Shown: piece by piece, positions 52,401 through 60,909 of the stretch
Layout: every line of letters begins with the position of its first letter
How positions within the stretch are numbered: position 1 is the first letter of the stretch
Assembly (NCBI GenBank): GCA_045604965.1
Contig: JAZUPB010000023.1
Coordinates: forward strand, 124,001 to 188,000
Source: JAISGQ01 sp045604965
Lineage (GTDB): Bacteria > Bacillota > Clostridia > Oscillospirales > Acutalibacteraceae
Length of the DNA: 64,000 nt
Direction of reading: 5' to 3'
The notes under the pieces: model-generated
Told to the model about the DNA's origin: nothing
What the model saw: the letters and a program-made list of their open reading frames with translations, nothing else
Databases searched by the model: none
Position numbers and translations under genes: made by a program

Positions 52401-54640
52401 CTGTTTGAAGAAGTCCAGTTTATGGTTTCACGCCAGTTGGCGGGAGTTATTGCATAACCGGGAGTAACAGACAGATCGGCAGTGCTGTTGAGATTTAATG
52501 TAACAGATGATTTTGAAAATTTAAATGATTCTATGTAAATTACGGGAGTGTAGGCTGTGACGGTGCAGGAATCGGAAGCTCCGTCAATAGAAGCGGTGAT
52601 AACTGCCTCGCCGTCGGAGAGAGCAGTTACGGTGCCGTCTACATCAACTACGGCAACATCTTCATTTGAAGATGTCCAGGTTACAGCAGCTTCACTTCCG
52701 TCGGGGGTAAATGAGCAGGTGAGCTTTTCCTTTTCGCCCTTTATTATGGATGTGCTGTTAACGCTGAGAGTGATGCCTGTAGCAGTGACAGCAGGTTCAT
52801 AAACTGTGACTGTGCACTGAGCGGTGATTCCGTCAGCAGAGATGGAAACTGCTGTTTCGCCTGCAGATATGGCGGTAACAACGCCGTCCTGATCCACAGT
52901 TGCTACAGAAGGATCAGAAGATGCCCAGACAGGCACAGAATCGGTGTCTGCAGGAGTGATATTTGCAGAAAGTCTTGTTTTTCCGCCTTTTATTACCGAA
53001 GCAGCAGAGGGGATCTCAATAGCGGTAACAGGATTGTGTATCGTTACCGTGACAGAATCGGAATATTCACCGCAGGATACGGTAAGCACAGCAGTGCCGG
53101 TTGTGTTCGGTGTAACCTTGCAGGAAGAACCGTTAGCTGCTATTGAAACAACATTACTGTTGTCAACGGACCAAGTAATTTTATCGGTGCAATCGGAAGG
53201 AGCAGCTTGTGAAGTAACAGTAAATGAACCGTCAGCAAGATTGCGTACGGTATCGCCGTTGTTTATGGCAATGCCTGTGCAGGGAGCGGTGACATTAACA
53301 GCAACAGTGTCTGTTTTGCCGCTGTCTGTAGTAGCAGTGATAACTGCAGAACCTGCGCCTGCTGCTGTGACCTTTCCTGTGTTATCGACAGAGGCAACAG
53401 AAGAATCAGAGCTTTTCCAGGTTGTTTTATCGGTTGAATTGGAAGGAGTGAGTGCAGCTGAAAGCTGGTAGGTGCCGCCTTTTTCGAGATCGATGGAGGC
53501 AGGGGTAACGTCAATAGCTGTTGCAGGGGAAAGCACAGTGACCTTGCAGGTTGCGCTGGCGTATGAGCCTGCACTTGCAGTGATTGTACAGGTGCCTATG
53601 CCGTTGGCAGTGACATAACCGTCAGAACTGACCTGAGCAACAGATGTATCGGAAGAAGCCCAGGTGATGCCGATGCCTGTGCCGTCGGGAACAACGGTGG
53701 CAGAAAGCTGGTCGACCTTACCTATATTGATGGACATTGCGGTTTTGCTGATATTTACAGCAGTGGGTCTGACAGGTACGTTGACATTAAAAGAAATGCT
53801 CTTTGAACCGACAGAGGCTGTGATGACTGCAGAACCGGGAGCTACAGCAGTTACAGTGCCGTTGCTTACTGTTGCCACAGAAGTATTGCTGCTTGACCAG
53901 ACTGCATTTGTGATCGGAACTTTCATATAGGTAAATTCCGGATTGGTGATTCTGACAGTTCTGGATATTGTTTCGCCGGCATCTAATGTGACAGCGGTGG
54001 AAGAGTTGAGGGAAAGGGTAATAGGACATACAGACTCATTTATTTCGATGCTGTATGTGGAGGTTTTGTTGCCGGGCTGGGAGAAAGTGGTAGCAGAGCC
54101 TGCACCGAAAACCTGAACCCAGCCGCCTTCAAAGTAACCTATACCGATCGTGGTATACTTACTGTTAAGAATATTTGCCTTATGTCCCGATGAATTCATC
54201 CAGGAGTTCATAACAGCAGAAGGACTTGACTGGTTGATAGCAATATTTTCACCTGCGGAAGAGCCGAAGGCAGAAGGATATTCTTTCATTAGAGCTGTGA
54301 GTGTATCTGTTCCGGATCCGCCGGTGGGACGTCCGTGATCAAAATACACAGTGACCTGAGCGGCTCGTTCCATAGCCTGCTCAGTCATATTTTTATCTAA
54401 TGTAAGAGGGGAAAGTCCCTCTGCAGCGCGCTCTTCATTTACAAGGGCGAGAACTTGAAATGCATAGGAATAGTTTTTGGTTCCGCTGATTTTTATGACA
54501 GTATTCTCTGCTGATGCAAGAGCTGTTTTACCCGTCATAAATGATCCTGCAAGAATAACATTGACAAGCAGGAGAATTGAGAAAAGCGAGATCAGTACGC
54601 GGCGAACGATCGACTTGGACCTTGTTTTCAAAATCATCAT
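49442..54640 (-). CDS. Very large secreted CAP-domain protein with eight Ig-like and nine Fn3 domains
   Basis: About 1732 residues. A signal peptide is followed by a CAP/SCP domain (about residues 40-180; V-N-E-E-R, GENIAI, S-S-G-H-K-A-N-I-L). Then come eight Big_2-type Ig-like repeats (SSNTSVATVSNG-like cores) and nine fibronectin type III repeats (GYKVYRS and Y-Y-Y-K-V-R-A cores). I see no LPXTG, dockerin or S-layer motif, so the mode of surface attachment is unclear. CAP proteins in bacteria are often spore- or surface-associated; the catalytic role is uncertain. Start is ambiguous: GGAAGGA abuts ATG 54640; ATG 54637 or, by spacing, TTG 54631 are alternatives. Confidence 0.88.
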   Translation of the reverse strand: MMILKTRSKSIVRRVLISLFSILLLVNVILAGSFMTGKTALASAENTVIKISGTKNYSYAFQVLALVNEERAAEGLSPLTLDKNMTEQAMERAAQVTVYFDHGRPTGGSGTDTLTALMKEYPSAFGSSAGENIAINQSSPSAVMNSWMNSSGHKANILNSKYTTIGIGYFEGGWVQVFGAGSATTFSQPGNKTSTYSIEINESVCPITLSLNSSTAVTLDAGETISRTVRITNPEFTYMKVPITNAVWSSSNTSVATVSNGTVTAVAPGSAVITASVGSKSISFNVNVPVRPTAVNISKTAMSINIGKVDQLSATVVPDGTGIGITWASSDTSVAQVSSDGYVTANGIGTCTITASAGSYASATCKVTVLSPATAIDVTPASIDLEKGGTYQLSAALTPSNSTDKTTWKSSDSSVASVDNTGKVTAAGAGSAVITATTDSGKTDTVAVNVTAPCTGIAINNGDTVRNLADGSFTVTSQAAPSDCTDKITWSVDNSNVVSIAANGSSCKVTPNTTGTAVLTVSCGEYSDSVTVTIHNPVTAIEIPSAASVIKGGKTRLSANITPADTDSVPVWASSDPSVATVDQDGVVTAISAGETAVSISADGITAQCTVTVYEPAVTATGITLSVNSTSIIKGEKEKLTCSFTPDGSEAAVTWTSSNEDVAVVDVDGTVTALSDGEAVITASIDGASDSCTVTAYTPVIYIESFKFSKSSVTLNLNSTADLSVTPGYAITPANWRETINWTSSNSSVVSVSNGKITAKACGSAVITAASRNCSASITVNVVNPCTGISLSSSSATLLNGEKITLTANVTPSNTSDSISWSSSNTSALKLVSSSGNQAVFSAAKTGTYTVTAVCGNYSAKCTVTVNTNPAHAPGVPDVSVEVLGIATLKVNWTAAENCAGYELERSSSADSKWYKLADVSSSSTLSNRNINLTFNRTYNYRVRGYKINSNGTRSYGSWSKIVSAKPLPVLSGLTAKNTTYNSVTVSWTKLSTANGYYVYRSTNDGSTWSLVKTITKNSTVSWKNSSLTPGRTYLYKVVPYRKSGKTKVKGIDSIVSVQVVPPKPSSVSVSVSSSIPTLSWAKVTGAQGYEIWRSNTYDGTYTQIATITSGTTVKWKDVATAANRYYKVRAYRGTDYGTAYSDFSAAVTATTNLGKPTAFASSASYSSIKVSWHKVTGAAGYKVYRSTDGKSFSLVKTITSGSTLSWTNAGLSGGTTYYYYVIPYTSSMTGKASDTVSAVPTLSAPSLTVSSYSYYLKLSWKKVSGAAGYNIYRSLDGENFTLIKNITSGSTVAWSDTSVVKGLPYSYKIAAVRNGKEGKISSVKSSSPTISAPTSVKASRASYESIKITWKKASGATGYDILRSTSKNGTYTVVGSVSGNGTVAYTDTGLDTGKTFYYKVRSVRTLSGFTGYSLNSSYASAKTTLGTPSIKASNAGYNSIKVSWSAISGSEGYVIYRSTSKNGTYKEIARVNGSTLSYTDSGLSTNKYYYYKVKALHNNTSGAVYSSASTYKSAKTQLKAPTNMKFDYSPEYVGVFWTADSEATGYQVYRSTKKTSGYTKQCSYADSSFVEYKNGDKIELNTPYKFGSTRFIYFTNVSASKTYYYKVRAFRSAGTSSYYSSYCAYKAAKTVVQTPSIKYMESFNDGTSAIAFLDATAAHDYAVYRATSKSGTYTNVTSQCDWYYDEESDLNIFVAPTPTDGKTYYFKIRGIHYGSKKTYYSSYSSIKSIVA

Positions 54641-54698
54641 TCCTTCCAAAAATGATATAAAATTACAAGATAATAAATTTACCCAAAGATACTGTAAT

Positions 54699-54728
54699 AT
54701 CATACCATATATAATATAAAAATCTCAA
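54699..54728 (-). promoter_or_regulatory. Promoter of the large CAP-domain gene
   Basis: On the minus strand TTGAGA (rc of 54723-54728), an 18-base spacer and TATGAT (rc of 54699-54704). Confidence 0.6.
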
Positions 54729-54898
54729 CTGTCATAATTAACGAAACTATTCGCTGCTTTTGTGCAATACATACTCGAGAAATTAACACAGAATAAGGTG
54801 TAACGTTTAAGGCCTCAAAGCTAAAATATATGAATCATTTCAAGTGAAATGAGAATACTTTATTTAACCATAAAACACGTTGAAAGGAAGCGGCTGAA

Positions 54899-55093
54899 AT
54901 GAGAAAGAATATGTCATATTTCCCTTTTGATGAAGAAACAGACAGACTTTTTTATGATGATGAGATGCCGGGATGTGAACGTCCAAGTTTTAATCCAAAC
55001 CCTCATATGGATGAAGAGGAAGCCCACACCTACAACTCAGTATATGATATTCCTTTAACTTACAGGCATAAGAAATACGGATCGAAGCAGTAA
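54899..55093 (+). CDS. Small acidic protein, function unknown
   Basis: 64 residues, rich in Asp/Glu and aromatic residues (SYFPFDEETDRLFYDDE), with no membrane segment and one Cys, ending basic (RHKKYGSKQ). I do not recognise it. GAAAGGAAGCGG precedes ATG 54899 and a terminator overlaps its last codons, so it reads as a real single-gene unit and not a chance frame. It faces the DUF1836 gene tail to tail. Confidence 0.6.
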   Translation: MRKNMSYFPFDEETDRLFYDDEMPGCERPSFNPNPHMDEEEAHTYNSVYDIPLTYRHKKYGSKQ

Positions 55094-55110
55094 TGCTTCG
55101 ATCCGTAGAT
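55076..55110. terminator. Terminator overlapping the end of the 64-residue gene
   Basis: A 14-bp perfect stem, TACGGATCGAAGCA (55076-55089) with TGCTTCGATCCGTA (55094-55107), loop GTAA. The 5' arm codes for the last residues. T-rich sequence follows on the plus strand. May also serve the converging gene. Confidence 0.85.
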
Positions 55111-55752
55111 TTAATTTTCGTTTTTTTCTGTTGTTTTGGTATTTTCACCTGTGGGGTTTGCCTCGATGGAGAGAACGGTGTCCTTATCCTGTCCCTGAAG
55201 ATTAACGATCTTTTCAGTCATCAGCTTGGAGAAGCCTGCAAGAACCGCAGTGAGCATGACTATACGGGAAACGGCACCTGAAGATGTCTCAGTTTCCTCG
55301 GAGGAAAGAATGTCTCGCGAATTTGCACGAACCTGCTTGATGAAATACATAGCAGCGTCACGATGCTGTTTGACATAGTCGCTGTAAACTATCCTTACTT
55401 CGTCCTCGGTCAGTCCCATAGGGATCATTTTCTGGACATAAGCAATGCTGACGCTTTGCTTGAGAGTACATATCATAATGAGGTATGCAATGTGAATACG
55501 CGAATACTTCTTTTTGTTTGGAGCAGGCATAATTTTAAGCCTTACATAATTGTTTATGGCAGTAGGAGTGACAACTTCACCCTGATTATCCTCAGCGGGG
55601 AGAAAATACAGCCACTGAGAGAGCAGTGCAATTACCTGTTCCATATATAATTCTATAGTAGGAAGCTCTTCCCAGACAGGCAGGTGGTAATTTTTCAATG
55701 AACGTTCCCAGCGTCTGAGTTTATGAGCGATAAGACTTCGATCGTAAAACAT
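55111..55752 (-). CDS. DUF1836 family protein
   Basis: 213 residues of the DUF1836 family, common in Firmicutes and thought to include a MerR-like helix-turn-helix. Seen are LPTIELYMEQVIALL near residue 30 and the T-P-T-A-I-N-N-Y-V-R segment, typical of the DNA-binding-like part, then I-H-I-A-Y-L-I-M-I-C-T-L-K. A hydrophobic stretch in the C-terminal quarter (VSRIVMLTAVLAGFSKLM) may be a membrane or packing helix. Start at ATG 55752, 6 bases after GGAGGG; ATG 55755 is possible. Regulon unknown. Confidence 0.8.
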   Translation of the reverse strand: MFYDRSLIAHKLRRWERSLKNYHLPVWEELPTIELYMEQVIALLSQWLYFLPAEDNQGEVVTPTAINNYVRLKIMPAPNKKKYSRIHIAYLIMICTLKQSVSIAYVQKMIPMGLTEDEVRIVYSDYVKQHRDAAMYFIKQVRANSRDILSSEETETSSGAVSRIVMLTAVLAGFSKLMTEKIVNLQGQDKDTVLSIEANPTGENTKTTEKNEN

Positions 55753-55847
55753 CATATACCCTCCAATTTTTTTATATATCATAGCATATTTGGAAAAAAA
55801 TCTCAACACATTTTAATATTCTATAATAAATTAGTTACAAAATAGTA

Positions 55848-55877
55848 TTGACTTTTTAATATATAATATTATATATT
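55848..55877 (+). promoter_or_regulatory. Promoter of the degV-family gene
   Basis: TTGACT (55848-55853), an 18-base spacer and TATATT (55872-55877). The flanking A/T-rich sequence offers other -10 choices. Confidence 0.5.
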
Positions 55878-55911
55878 AGATGTATAAATTCTGCACACAA
55901 GGAGACACAAA

Positions 55912-56787
55912 ATGAGTAATTACATTATACTTACAGATTCCGGAGCCGATCTGAGCGCAGATATGGTTGCAAAGCTTGACATTCAGGTAATTCCGCTGAC
56001 AGCAATAATCAACGGAAAAGAATATATGAACTACCCTGATGAGAGAGAAATAACAAACAAGGAATTTTATGAAATACTCCGCAAGGGCGCGGTGTGCAAA
56101 ACCGCTGCTATAAATTCGGAGATCTTTGTTGAGGCATTTGAGCCTTACGTAAAGGACGGCAAGGATGTACTTTATCTTGCATTCTCTTCCGGACTTAGCA
56201 GCACCTGTGAAAGTGCTGTCAATGCAGCTGCACAGCTTAACGAAAAATATCCGGAACGCAAGGTCCTGGTAGTAGATACACTTTGTGCATCACTTGGTCA
56301 GGGACTGTTTGTATATCATTGCTGCCAGCAGAGAGATGAAGGAAAGAGCATTGAGGAAGTACGTGATTATGCAGAGAGTATCAAGCTTAATCTGTGTCAT
56401 TGGTTTACCGTTGATGACCTCAACCATCTCAAGAGAGGCGGCAGACTTTCCGCAACCTCCGCACTTCTTGGCACAATGCTTCACATAAAGCCCGTTCTCC
56501 ACGTTGATGATGAAGGTCATCTCATAAATATGGAAAAGGCAAGAGGCAGAAAGGCTGCAATACGCAGAATGGCGGAAATAATTGTCGACAGCGGTATTGA
56601 CCTGGAAGATCAGCAGATATTCATCAGTCACGGTGACTGTATTGAAGATGCAAACGAGCTTGTCAAAGAAATAAAGAATAGAGTTAAGCTCGAAAAGGAA
56701 ATTTATATTAATATGATAGGACCTGTTATAGGTGCACATTCAGGCGCCGGTACCCTGGCACTTTTCTTCCTTGGTAAAAAGAGATAA
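55912..56787 (+). CDS. DegV-family fatty-acid-binding protein
   Basis: DegV/FakB proteins hold a fatty acid, which FakA phosphorylates for phospholipid synthesis. 291 residues: ILTDSGADLS at the start, TAAINSEIFVEAF, LAFSSGLSSTCESA (phosphate/fatty-acid head contact), a late G-P-V-I-G-A-H-S-G-A-G-T segment. No fakA gene lies in view, so the partner must be elsewhere. Several DegV paralogues per genome are usual. CAAGGAGAC precedes the ATG. Confidence 0.92.
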   Translation: MSNYIILTDSGADLSADMVAKLDIQVIPLTAIINGKEYMNYPDEREITNKEFYEILRKGAVCKTAAINSEIFVEAFEPYVKDGKDVLYLAFSSGLSSTCESAVNAAAQLNEKYPERKVLVVDTLCASLGQGLFVYHCCQQRDEGKSIEEVRDYAESIKLNLCHWFTVDDLNHLKRGGRLSATSALLGTMLHIKPVLHVDDEGHLINMEKARGRKAAIRRMAEIIVDSGIDLEDQQIFISHGDCIEDANELVKEIKNRVKLEKEIYINMIGPVIGAHSGAGTLALFFLGKKR

Positions 56788-56789
56788 AT

Positions 56790-56832
56790 CATCAGCGGCA
56801 GACAAAGCGTTTTATCTGCCGCTGATTTCGTG
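56790..56832 (+). terminator. Terminator after the DegV gene
   Basis: A 12-bp perfect stem, ATCAGCGGCAGA (56791-56802) with TCTGCCGCTGAT (56815-56826), then TTTCGTG. Confidence 0.7.
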
Positions 56833-56908
56833 TAAGAAGTAAGCCATATTGCAGAAATAAAACAATTATGATATCATAATGAAAAGATTGTGAGGAAGGT
56901 ATGATGTT

Positions 56909-57643
56909 ATGCTGAGACGATTTTTTCCATTGGCAATTATTTTATCATTCGTATTTAGATTGATATTCTTTTTGACGGAAGCATACCTTTATGTGCCTGA
57001 ATGGTGTACTTTTATTTTTGCCCAGAGAAGAGTATTGAGCATAATACTGGCTCTTGTTATAGCTGCTATAGACGCGGCAATATACAGTGCAGGTCAGAAA
57101 CTTACTGAGATGCAGATGAAATATCCACGCATATTGGATGGAGCATTTATAAAAAGGGATCAGGAAAAAGAACGAAAGAAGATACTGAAAGCAGCATACA
57201 CATACGATAGAAGAGAATATGAGGAAGCGATTTCACGGCTTGACAGCCTGCTTGGAAAATGCTCACGGAGCAGGGACTATTATGCAGTATATTGTCTGAA
57301 GGGGCTTTCCAATGCGAAGCAGAAGCAATTTGCTGAAGCGGCTGAGTGCTGGAAAAAGGCGATAGAGAATGAAAAGGAAAAGGCATACGGATATGCAGGA
57401 CTGGCATACGCTCAGCTGAAGCTCAAAATGTATAACGAAGCCATAGAAAACGGTAAAACTGCAATCAGACTGGACAAAGACACACACGAGGCATACGATG
57501 TACTTTGTATAGCCTTTAAGGCTGTAAACGATGAAGAGAATTTCGAAGTATTCTACAAGGCAGTCAAAGCATTGGGAAGAGATACCAAGTATTTCAATGA
57601 GGATCTGAAGACTGTAATGGGCACTGACGCTCCGCAGTCTTGA
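56909..57643 (+). CDS. Membrane-anchored tetratricopeptide repeat protein
   Basis: 244 residues. Two N-terminal membrane helices (about 5-29 and 42-63) are followed by a charged helix and three to four TPR motifs from about residue 90 to 220 (YDRREYEEAISRLDSLLGK, then FAEAAECWKKAIENEKEKAY, then YNEAIENGKTAIRLDKDTHE). The soluble part probably lies in the cytoplasm and scaffolds partners. ATG 56909 follows GAGGAAGG. No link to a pathway from context. Confidence 0.8.
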   Translation: MLRRFFPLAIILSFVFRLIFFLTEAYLYVPEWCTFIFAQRRVLSIILALVIAAIDAAIYSAGQKLTEMQMKYPRILDGAFIKRDQEKERKKILKAAYTYDRREYEEAISRLDSLLGKCSRSRDYYAVYCLKGLSNAKQKQFAEAAECWKKAIENEKEKAYGYAGLAYAQLKLKMYNEAIENGKTAIRLDKDTHEAYDVLCIAFKAVNDEENFEVFYKAVKALGRDTKYFNEDLKTVMGTDAPQS

Positions 57644-57667
57644 CATTAAATTTAAACAGTATATAAT

Positions 57668-57704
57668 ACCTGCGGACTGATTTTTCAGTCCGCAATAATT
57701 TTTA
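57668..57704 (+). terminator. Terminator after the TPR gene
   Basis: A 10-bp perfect stem, TGCGGACTGA (57671-57680) with TCAGTCCGCA (57685-57694), then ATAATTTTTA. Confidence 0.75.
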
Positions 57705-57720
57705 TTTACGGAGAAATATT

Positions 57721-59118
57721 ATGAGCAGATTAATAGGCGACCGCAGCTTTTATAAAAGAACGCTGGCGCTCGCGATACCTGTAGTCATACAAAACGGAAT
57801 AACAAACTTTGTAAGCCTTCTCGATAACCTTATGGTAGGCAGTATCGGAGAAGAGCAGATGAGCGGCGTTGCAATATCGAATCAGCTGCTTTTTGTGTTC
57901 AATCTTTGTATTTTCGGGGCTATATCCGGTGCAGGAATATTCACAGCACAGTTTTTTGGCAGCGGAGATATAAAGGGTGTACGAGAGACTTTCCGATTCA
58001 AGATGATGACAGTTTTTGTTATGTCAGTGCTGAGTATCGGGCTGTTCGCGTGGAAAGGACGCGAACTTATTTCGCTGTTCCTGACCCCTGATACAATGGG
58101 TGACGTAACGAGGACGTTGGATTTCGGAGAACAGTATTTGTTTATAATGCTTATCGGAATACTGCCATTTGCAGTGGTGCAGGCGTATTCGGGAACGCTG
58201 AGAGAAACGGGAGAAACAAAACTGCCGATGATAGCAGGCTGTATAGCGGTATTTGTGAATCTGTTTTTTAACTACGTTCTTATCTTCGGAAACTTCGGCG
58301 CACCGAAGCTGGGTGTGGAAGGCGCCGCAATAGCAACAGTTATATCCCGTGTTGTTGAGCTTCTGATAGTGGTTATTGCCACAGCGATAAGCCACAAGAA
58401 ATTTACCTTTATTGAAGGTGCATTCAAAAGCTTGTATGTCAAGAAAAGCACAGTTTTCGGCATTATAAAAAAAGGCACGCCTCTGATGGTAAATGAAGCT
58501 TTATGGTCAACAGGTGTTACTGTTATGGTTCAGAGCTATTCTACAAGAGGTCTTACAGTAATCGCAGCATACAATATTACAAGCACAGTGGTGAACCTGT
58601 TCAGCATAGTTTTCTTTGCACTGGGTAATGTTGTGGCAATAATGGTCGGACATCATCTGGGCTGCGGTAATTTTGAAAAGGCAAAGGATGAAGCACCGAA
58701 GCTCATTGCTTTTTCTACGGTAATAGCAATGATTATGGCAGTGATAATGGCTGTATGCTCACCTTTTATTCCTATGATGTACAATGTAAGTGACAGCGTG
58801 CGTTCCCTTGCAACAGAGCTTCTTCTCTGCGCATCTATTGTAATGCCGTTTTCCGCACTCTGCCACGCATCTTATTTTACCCTTCGCTCAGGAGGAAGAA
58901 CAGGACTAACTTTCTTTTTCGACAATGGATTTATGTGGCTGCTGAATGTGCCGCTGGCATATGTGCTGTCGAGATTTACAGGACTCCCGATAGTTCCGCT
59001 TTATCTCATATGTCAGATGCTTGAGGCGGTAAAGAGCGTTGTCGCGATAATTCTTGTGAAAAAAGGTATCTGGATACGAAATATAATTGCTGAGCCGAAT
59101 AAAACCGCTCAGGCATAA
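57721..59118 (+). CDS. MATE-family efflux transporter (second paralogue)
   Basis: 465 residues with twelve helices, MATE fold. The start reads FYKRTLALAIPVVIQNGITN, then F-V-S-L-L-D-N-L-M-V-G and a G-A-I-S-G-A-G-I-F-T-A-Q-F-F-G segment typical of the clostridial DinF/NorM-like subgroup. It differs clearly from the MATE protein at 48033. ACGGAGAAAT precedes ATG 57721. Monocistronic; terminator on both sides. Confidence 0.92.
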   Translation: MSRLIGDRSFYKRTLALAIPVVIQNGITNFVSLLDNLMVGSIGEEQMSGVAISNQLLFVFNLCIFGAISGAGIFTAQFFGSGDIKGVRETFRFKMMTVFVMSVLSIGLFAWKGRELISLFLTPDTMGDVTRTLDFGEQYLFIMLIGILPFAVVQAYSGTLRETGETKLPMIAGCIAVFVNLFFNYVLIFGNFGAPKLGVEGAAIATVISRVVELLIVVIATAISHKKFTFIEGAFKSLYVKKSTVFGIIKKGTPLMVNEALWSTGVTVMVQSYSTRGLTVIAAYNITSTVVNLFSIVFFALGNVVAIMVGHHLGCGNFEKAKDEAPKLIAFSTVIAMIMAVIMAVCSPFIPMMYNVSDSVRSLATELLLCASIVMPFSALCHASYFTLRSGGRTGLTFFFDNGFMWLLNVPLAYVLSRFTGLPIVPLYLICQMLEAVKSVVAIILVKKGIWIRNIIAEPNKTAQA

Positions 59119-59158
59119 AAAATAACCGTGCTCCTAAAAAGAGCACGGTTATTTTTTA
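59117..59158. terminator. Bidirectional terminator between the MATE gene and the 59744 lipoprotein gene
   Basis: AATAACCGTGCTC (59121-59133) pairs with GAGCACGGTTATT (59141-59153); T runs on both strands. Confidence 0.92.
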
Positions 59159-59168
59159 TTGTCGTAAA

Positions 59169-59744
59169 TCAGCCCACGGATTCCTCAAGTTCAGCCAGCA
59201 GAATATAGCCGCTGTCGCCTTCATAGAGCATAGTGGAGCCGTTGATGATAAATACCTGAAAAGAGGGATCAGCACTGTCGCCGTCGTAAATGTCAACCCT
59301 TACTATCTCGCCTTCGCCCACAAGCTGACGGAGGGTGTCGTCCACCTGAATTCCGTAATTGCTGAGAGAGCCGAGATCAGCAGATACCTTTTTGAAAACC
59401 GCATTATCGGTATAGAAGAGAGGAGAGTCAAATTCGTTTGCACTGATCTGAACAGGCATACCCTGTGCATACAGGAGAGCTTCTTCATCAGAAGCATACT
59501 CATTATCGGTTGCACGGGGAACCTGATAAATGGAAGTAGCGCACCAGAAACCGATAATATCCTGAATGTTCATAAGCTCTTCGTCGACATCTCCTTCGCC
59601 GAAATCGCCTTCATCAAAAGTACTGTCGGAGAAACCGGAATTATCGGAAAAATCTATATCATCATTGGAAACTTCTTTTTCTCCGCAGGCAGCGAGAGAA
59701 AGAACCATAAGTGCGCAAAGAAGGAATAACAAAGCTTTTTTCAT
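59169..59744 (-). CDS. Lipoprotein, function unknown
   Basis: 191 residues. Signal peptide MKKALLFLLCALMVLSLAAC with lipobox L-A-A-C (Cys residue 20). A very acidic Asp/Ser/Glu/Phe linker follows (about 24-60, repeats of F-S/D-E-G-D), then a domain of about 130 residues that starts QDIIGFWCATSIYQVP and ends in beta-rich sequence. The I-x-G-x-W start recalls lipocalin-like lipoproteins. Ligand unknown. Follows prmA by 12 bases with ATAGGAG as ribosome-binding site, so probably co-transcribed. Confidence 0.65.
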   Translation of the reverse strand: MKKALLFLLCALMVLSLAACGEKEVSNDDIDFSDNSGFSDSTFDEGDFGEGDVDEELMNIQDIIGFWCATSIYQVPRATDNEYASDEEALLYAQGMPVQISANEFDSPLFYTDNAVFKKVSADLGSLSNYGIQVDDTLRQLVGEGEIVRVDIYDGDSADPSFQVFIINGSTMLYEGDSGYILLAELEESVG

Positions 59745-59755
59745 AATAAACACTC

Positions 59756-60724
59756 CTATTTCTTGACTGAGGTTATACAGCGCCAGTCATTCTGACTGCG
59801 CTGTGAAACTATCTCAAAGCCGGCATTTCTGAGGGCATCGAGAACTTCATCAGCGCGTGCGGAGATTATGCCGGAGGTTACAAACATTGCACCCTTGCGC
59901 ATAAATGAATAAGCAGCACCGCATATGCTTATTATAACATCTGCAACGATATTGGCAACTACCAAATCATAGTCTGAACCGATTTTTTTGTGAAGTTCGG
60001 GGTCGCTTGTCACATCGCCTACAAAAACCTCGCATCTATTCCTGCATTGAGGATTGAGGGTAAGGTTTTCGCCAACAGTTTCGGGAGCAGCAGGATCGAT
60101 ATCCACAGCAACAGCCTTGTCAGCGCCGAGAAGAAGAGCGAGAACGGAGAGAATACCGCTTCCGCAGCCGAGATCAAGAACCTTTTCGCCGCCGGAAACA
60201 AGTCTCTCGAGCTCAAGCATACACATCTGTGTGGTGTCGTGAGTTCCCGTTCCAAATAGATGACCGGGGTTCATAGTAAGAGCAACGCGGTTATCGGGTG
60301 TATCACACTCAACCCACTGAGGGCGGATAAAAACTCGCTCTCCTATATTGAAGGGCTTATAATATTGTTTCCAGTTATTTGCCCAATCCTCATCACATAC
60401 ACCTTCAGTCTCTATATCAAGACGTCCGAACTGACCGTTTTCGTTGAGCTTGGCGAGAGCTGCAACAGTTTCGCGAATCATCATAAGAAGTTCGCGACCG
60501 GGAGCATCATCTGTAACATAAAGAGTAACGCTTGTCTCAGCTGTTTTAAGAGGCTCAAGACTTTCGTCGATATAATCCCAGTACTGCTGTTCGTTTTCAA
60601 TAAAGTCGTTGAAGTCGGCACTGTCTTCTATTTGCACACCATTCAGACCGAGAGAATAAAGTCTGCCGCAAAGAGGCTCGATGCCCTCAGTGGAAGTGAA
60701 AATTTTTGTCTTCAGCCAGTTCAA
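59756..60724 (-). CDS. prmA: Ribosomal protein L11 methyltransferase
   Basis: PrmA trimethylates ribosomal protein L11 with S-adenosylmethionine. 322 residues: an N-terminal L11-binding domain (about 1-110) and the Rossmann methyltransferase with VLDLGCGSGILSVLALLLGA (motif I, about 185-204), AVDIDPAA, and DLVVANIVADVI with the N-I family motif. I chose TTG 60724 because GGAGGT stands 7 bases ahead; an ATG at 60739 overlaps that site. Divergent from the HTH gene across a 185-base gap. Confidence 0.93.
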   Translation of the reverse strand: MNWLKTKIFTSTEGIEPLCGRLYSLGLNGVQIEDSADFNDFIENEQQYWDYIDESLEPLKTAETSVTLYVTDDAPGRELLMMIRETVAALAKLNENGQFGRLDIETEGVCDEDWANNWKQYYKPFNIGERVFIRPQWVECDTPDNRVALTMNPGHLFGTGTHDTTQMCMLELERLVSGGEKVLDLGCGSGILSVLALLLGADKAVAVDIDPAAPETVGENLTLNPQCRNRCEVFVGDVTSDPELHKKIGSDYDLVVANIVADVIISICGAAYSFMRKGAMFVTSGIISARADEVLDALRNAGFEIVSQRSQNDWRCITSVKK

Positions 60725-60817
60725 ATGAAATACCTCCATTGGAATTTTTTTGATCTTTATTTGTAAAAAATGTAAAAAAACAAATAATTGAATAAATTTT
60801 GTTGCAAATGCACTGTT

Positions 60818-60846
60818 TTAACACCTATTTTTCTACGTGGTATGAT
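60818..60846 (+). promoter_or_regulatory. Promoter of the HTH gene
   Basis: TTAACA (60818-60823), a 17-base spacer and TATGAT (60841-60846); an overlapping TATAAT at 60846-60851 is an alternative -10. Confidence 0.6.
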
Positions 60847-60909
60847 ATAATATCAATAGCAAACCAAAGTCCACCTGAAAAAGGTAGACTTTTAGAGGAG
60901 AGTTCGTAA

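Noticed and set aside
55076..55110. Stem-loop at the end of the 64-residue gene as an attachment or recombination site
   Set aside because: A GTAA tetraloop, perfect stem and T-rich flank are those of a terminator. Several other terminators in this window overlap stop codons in the same way.
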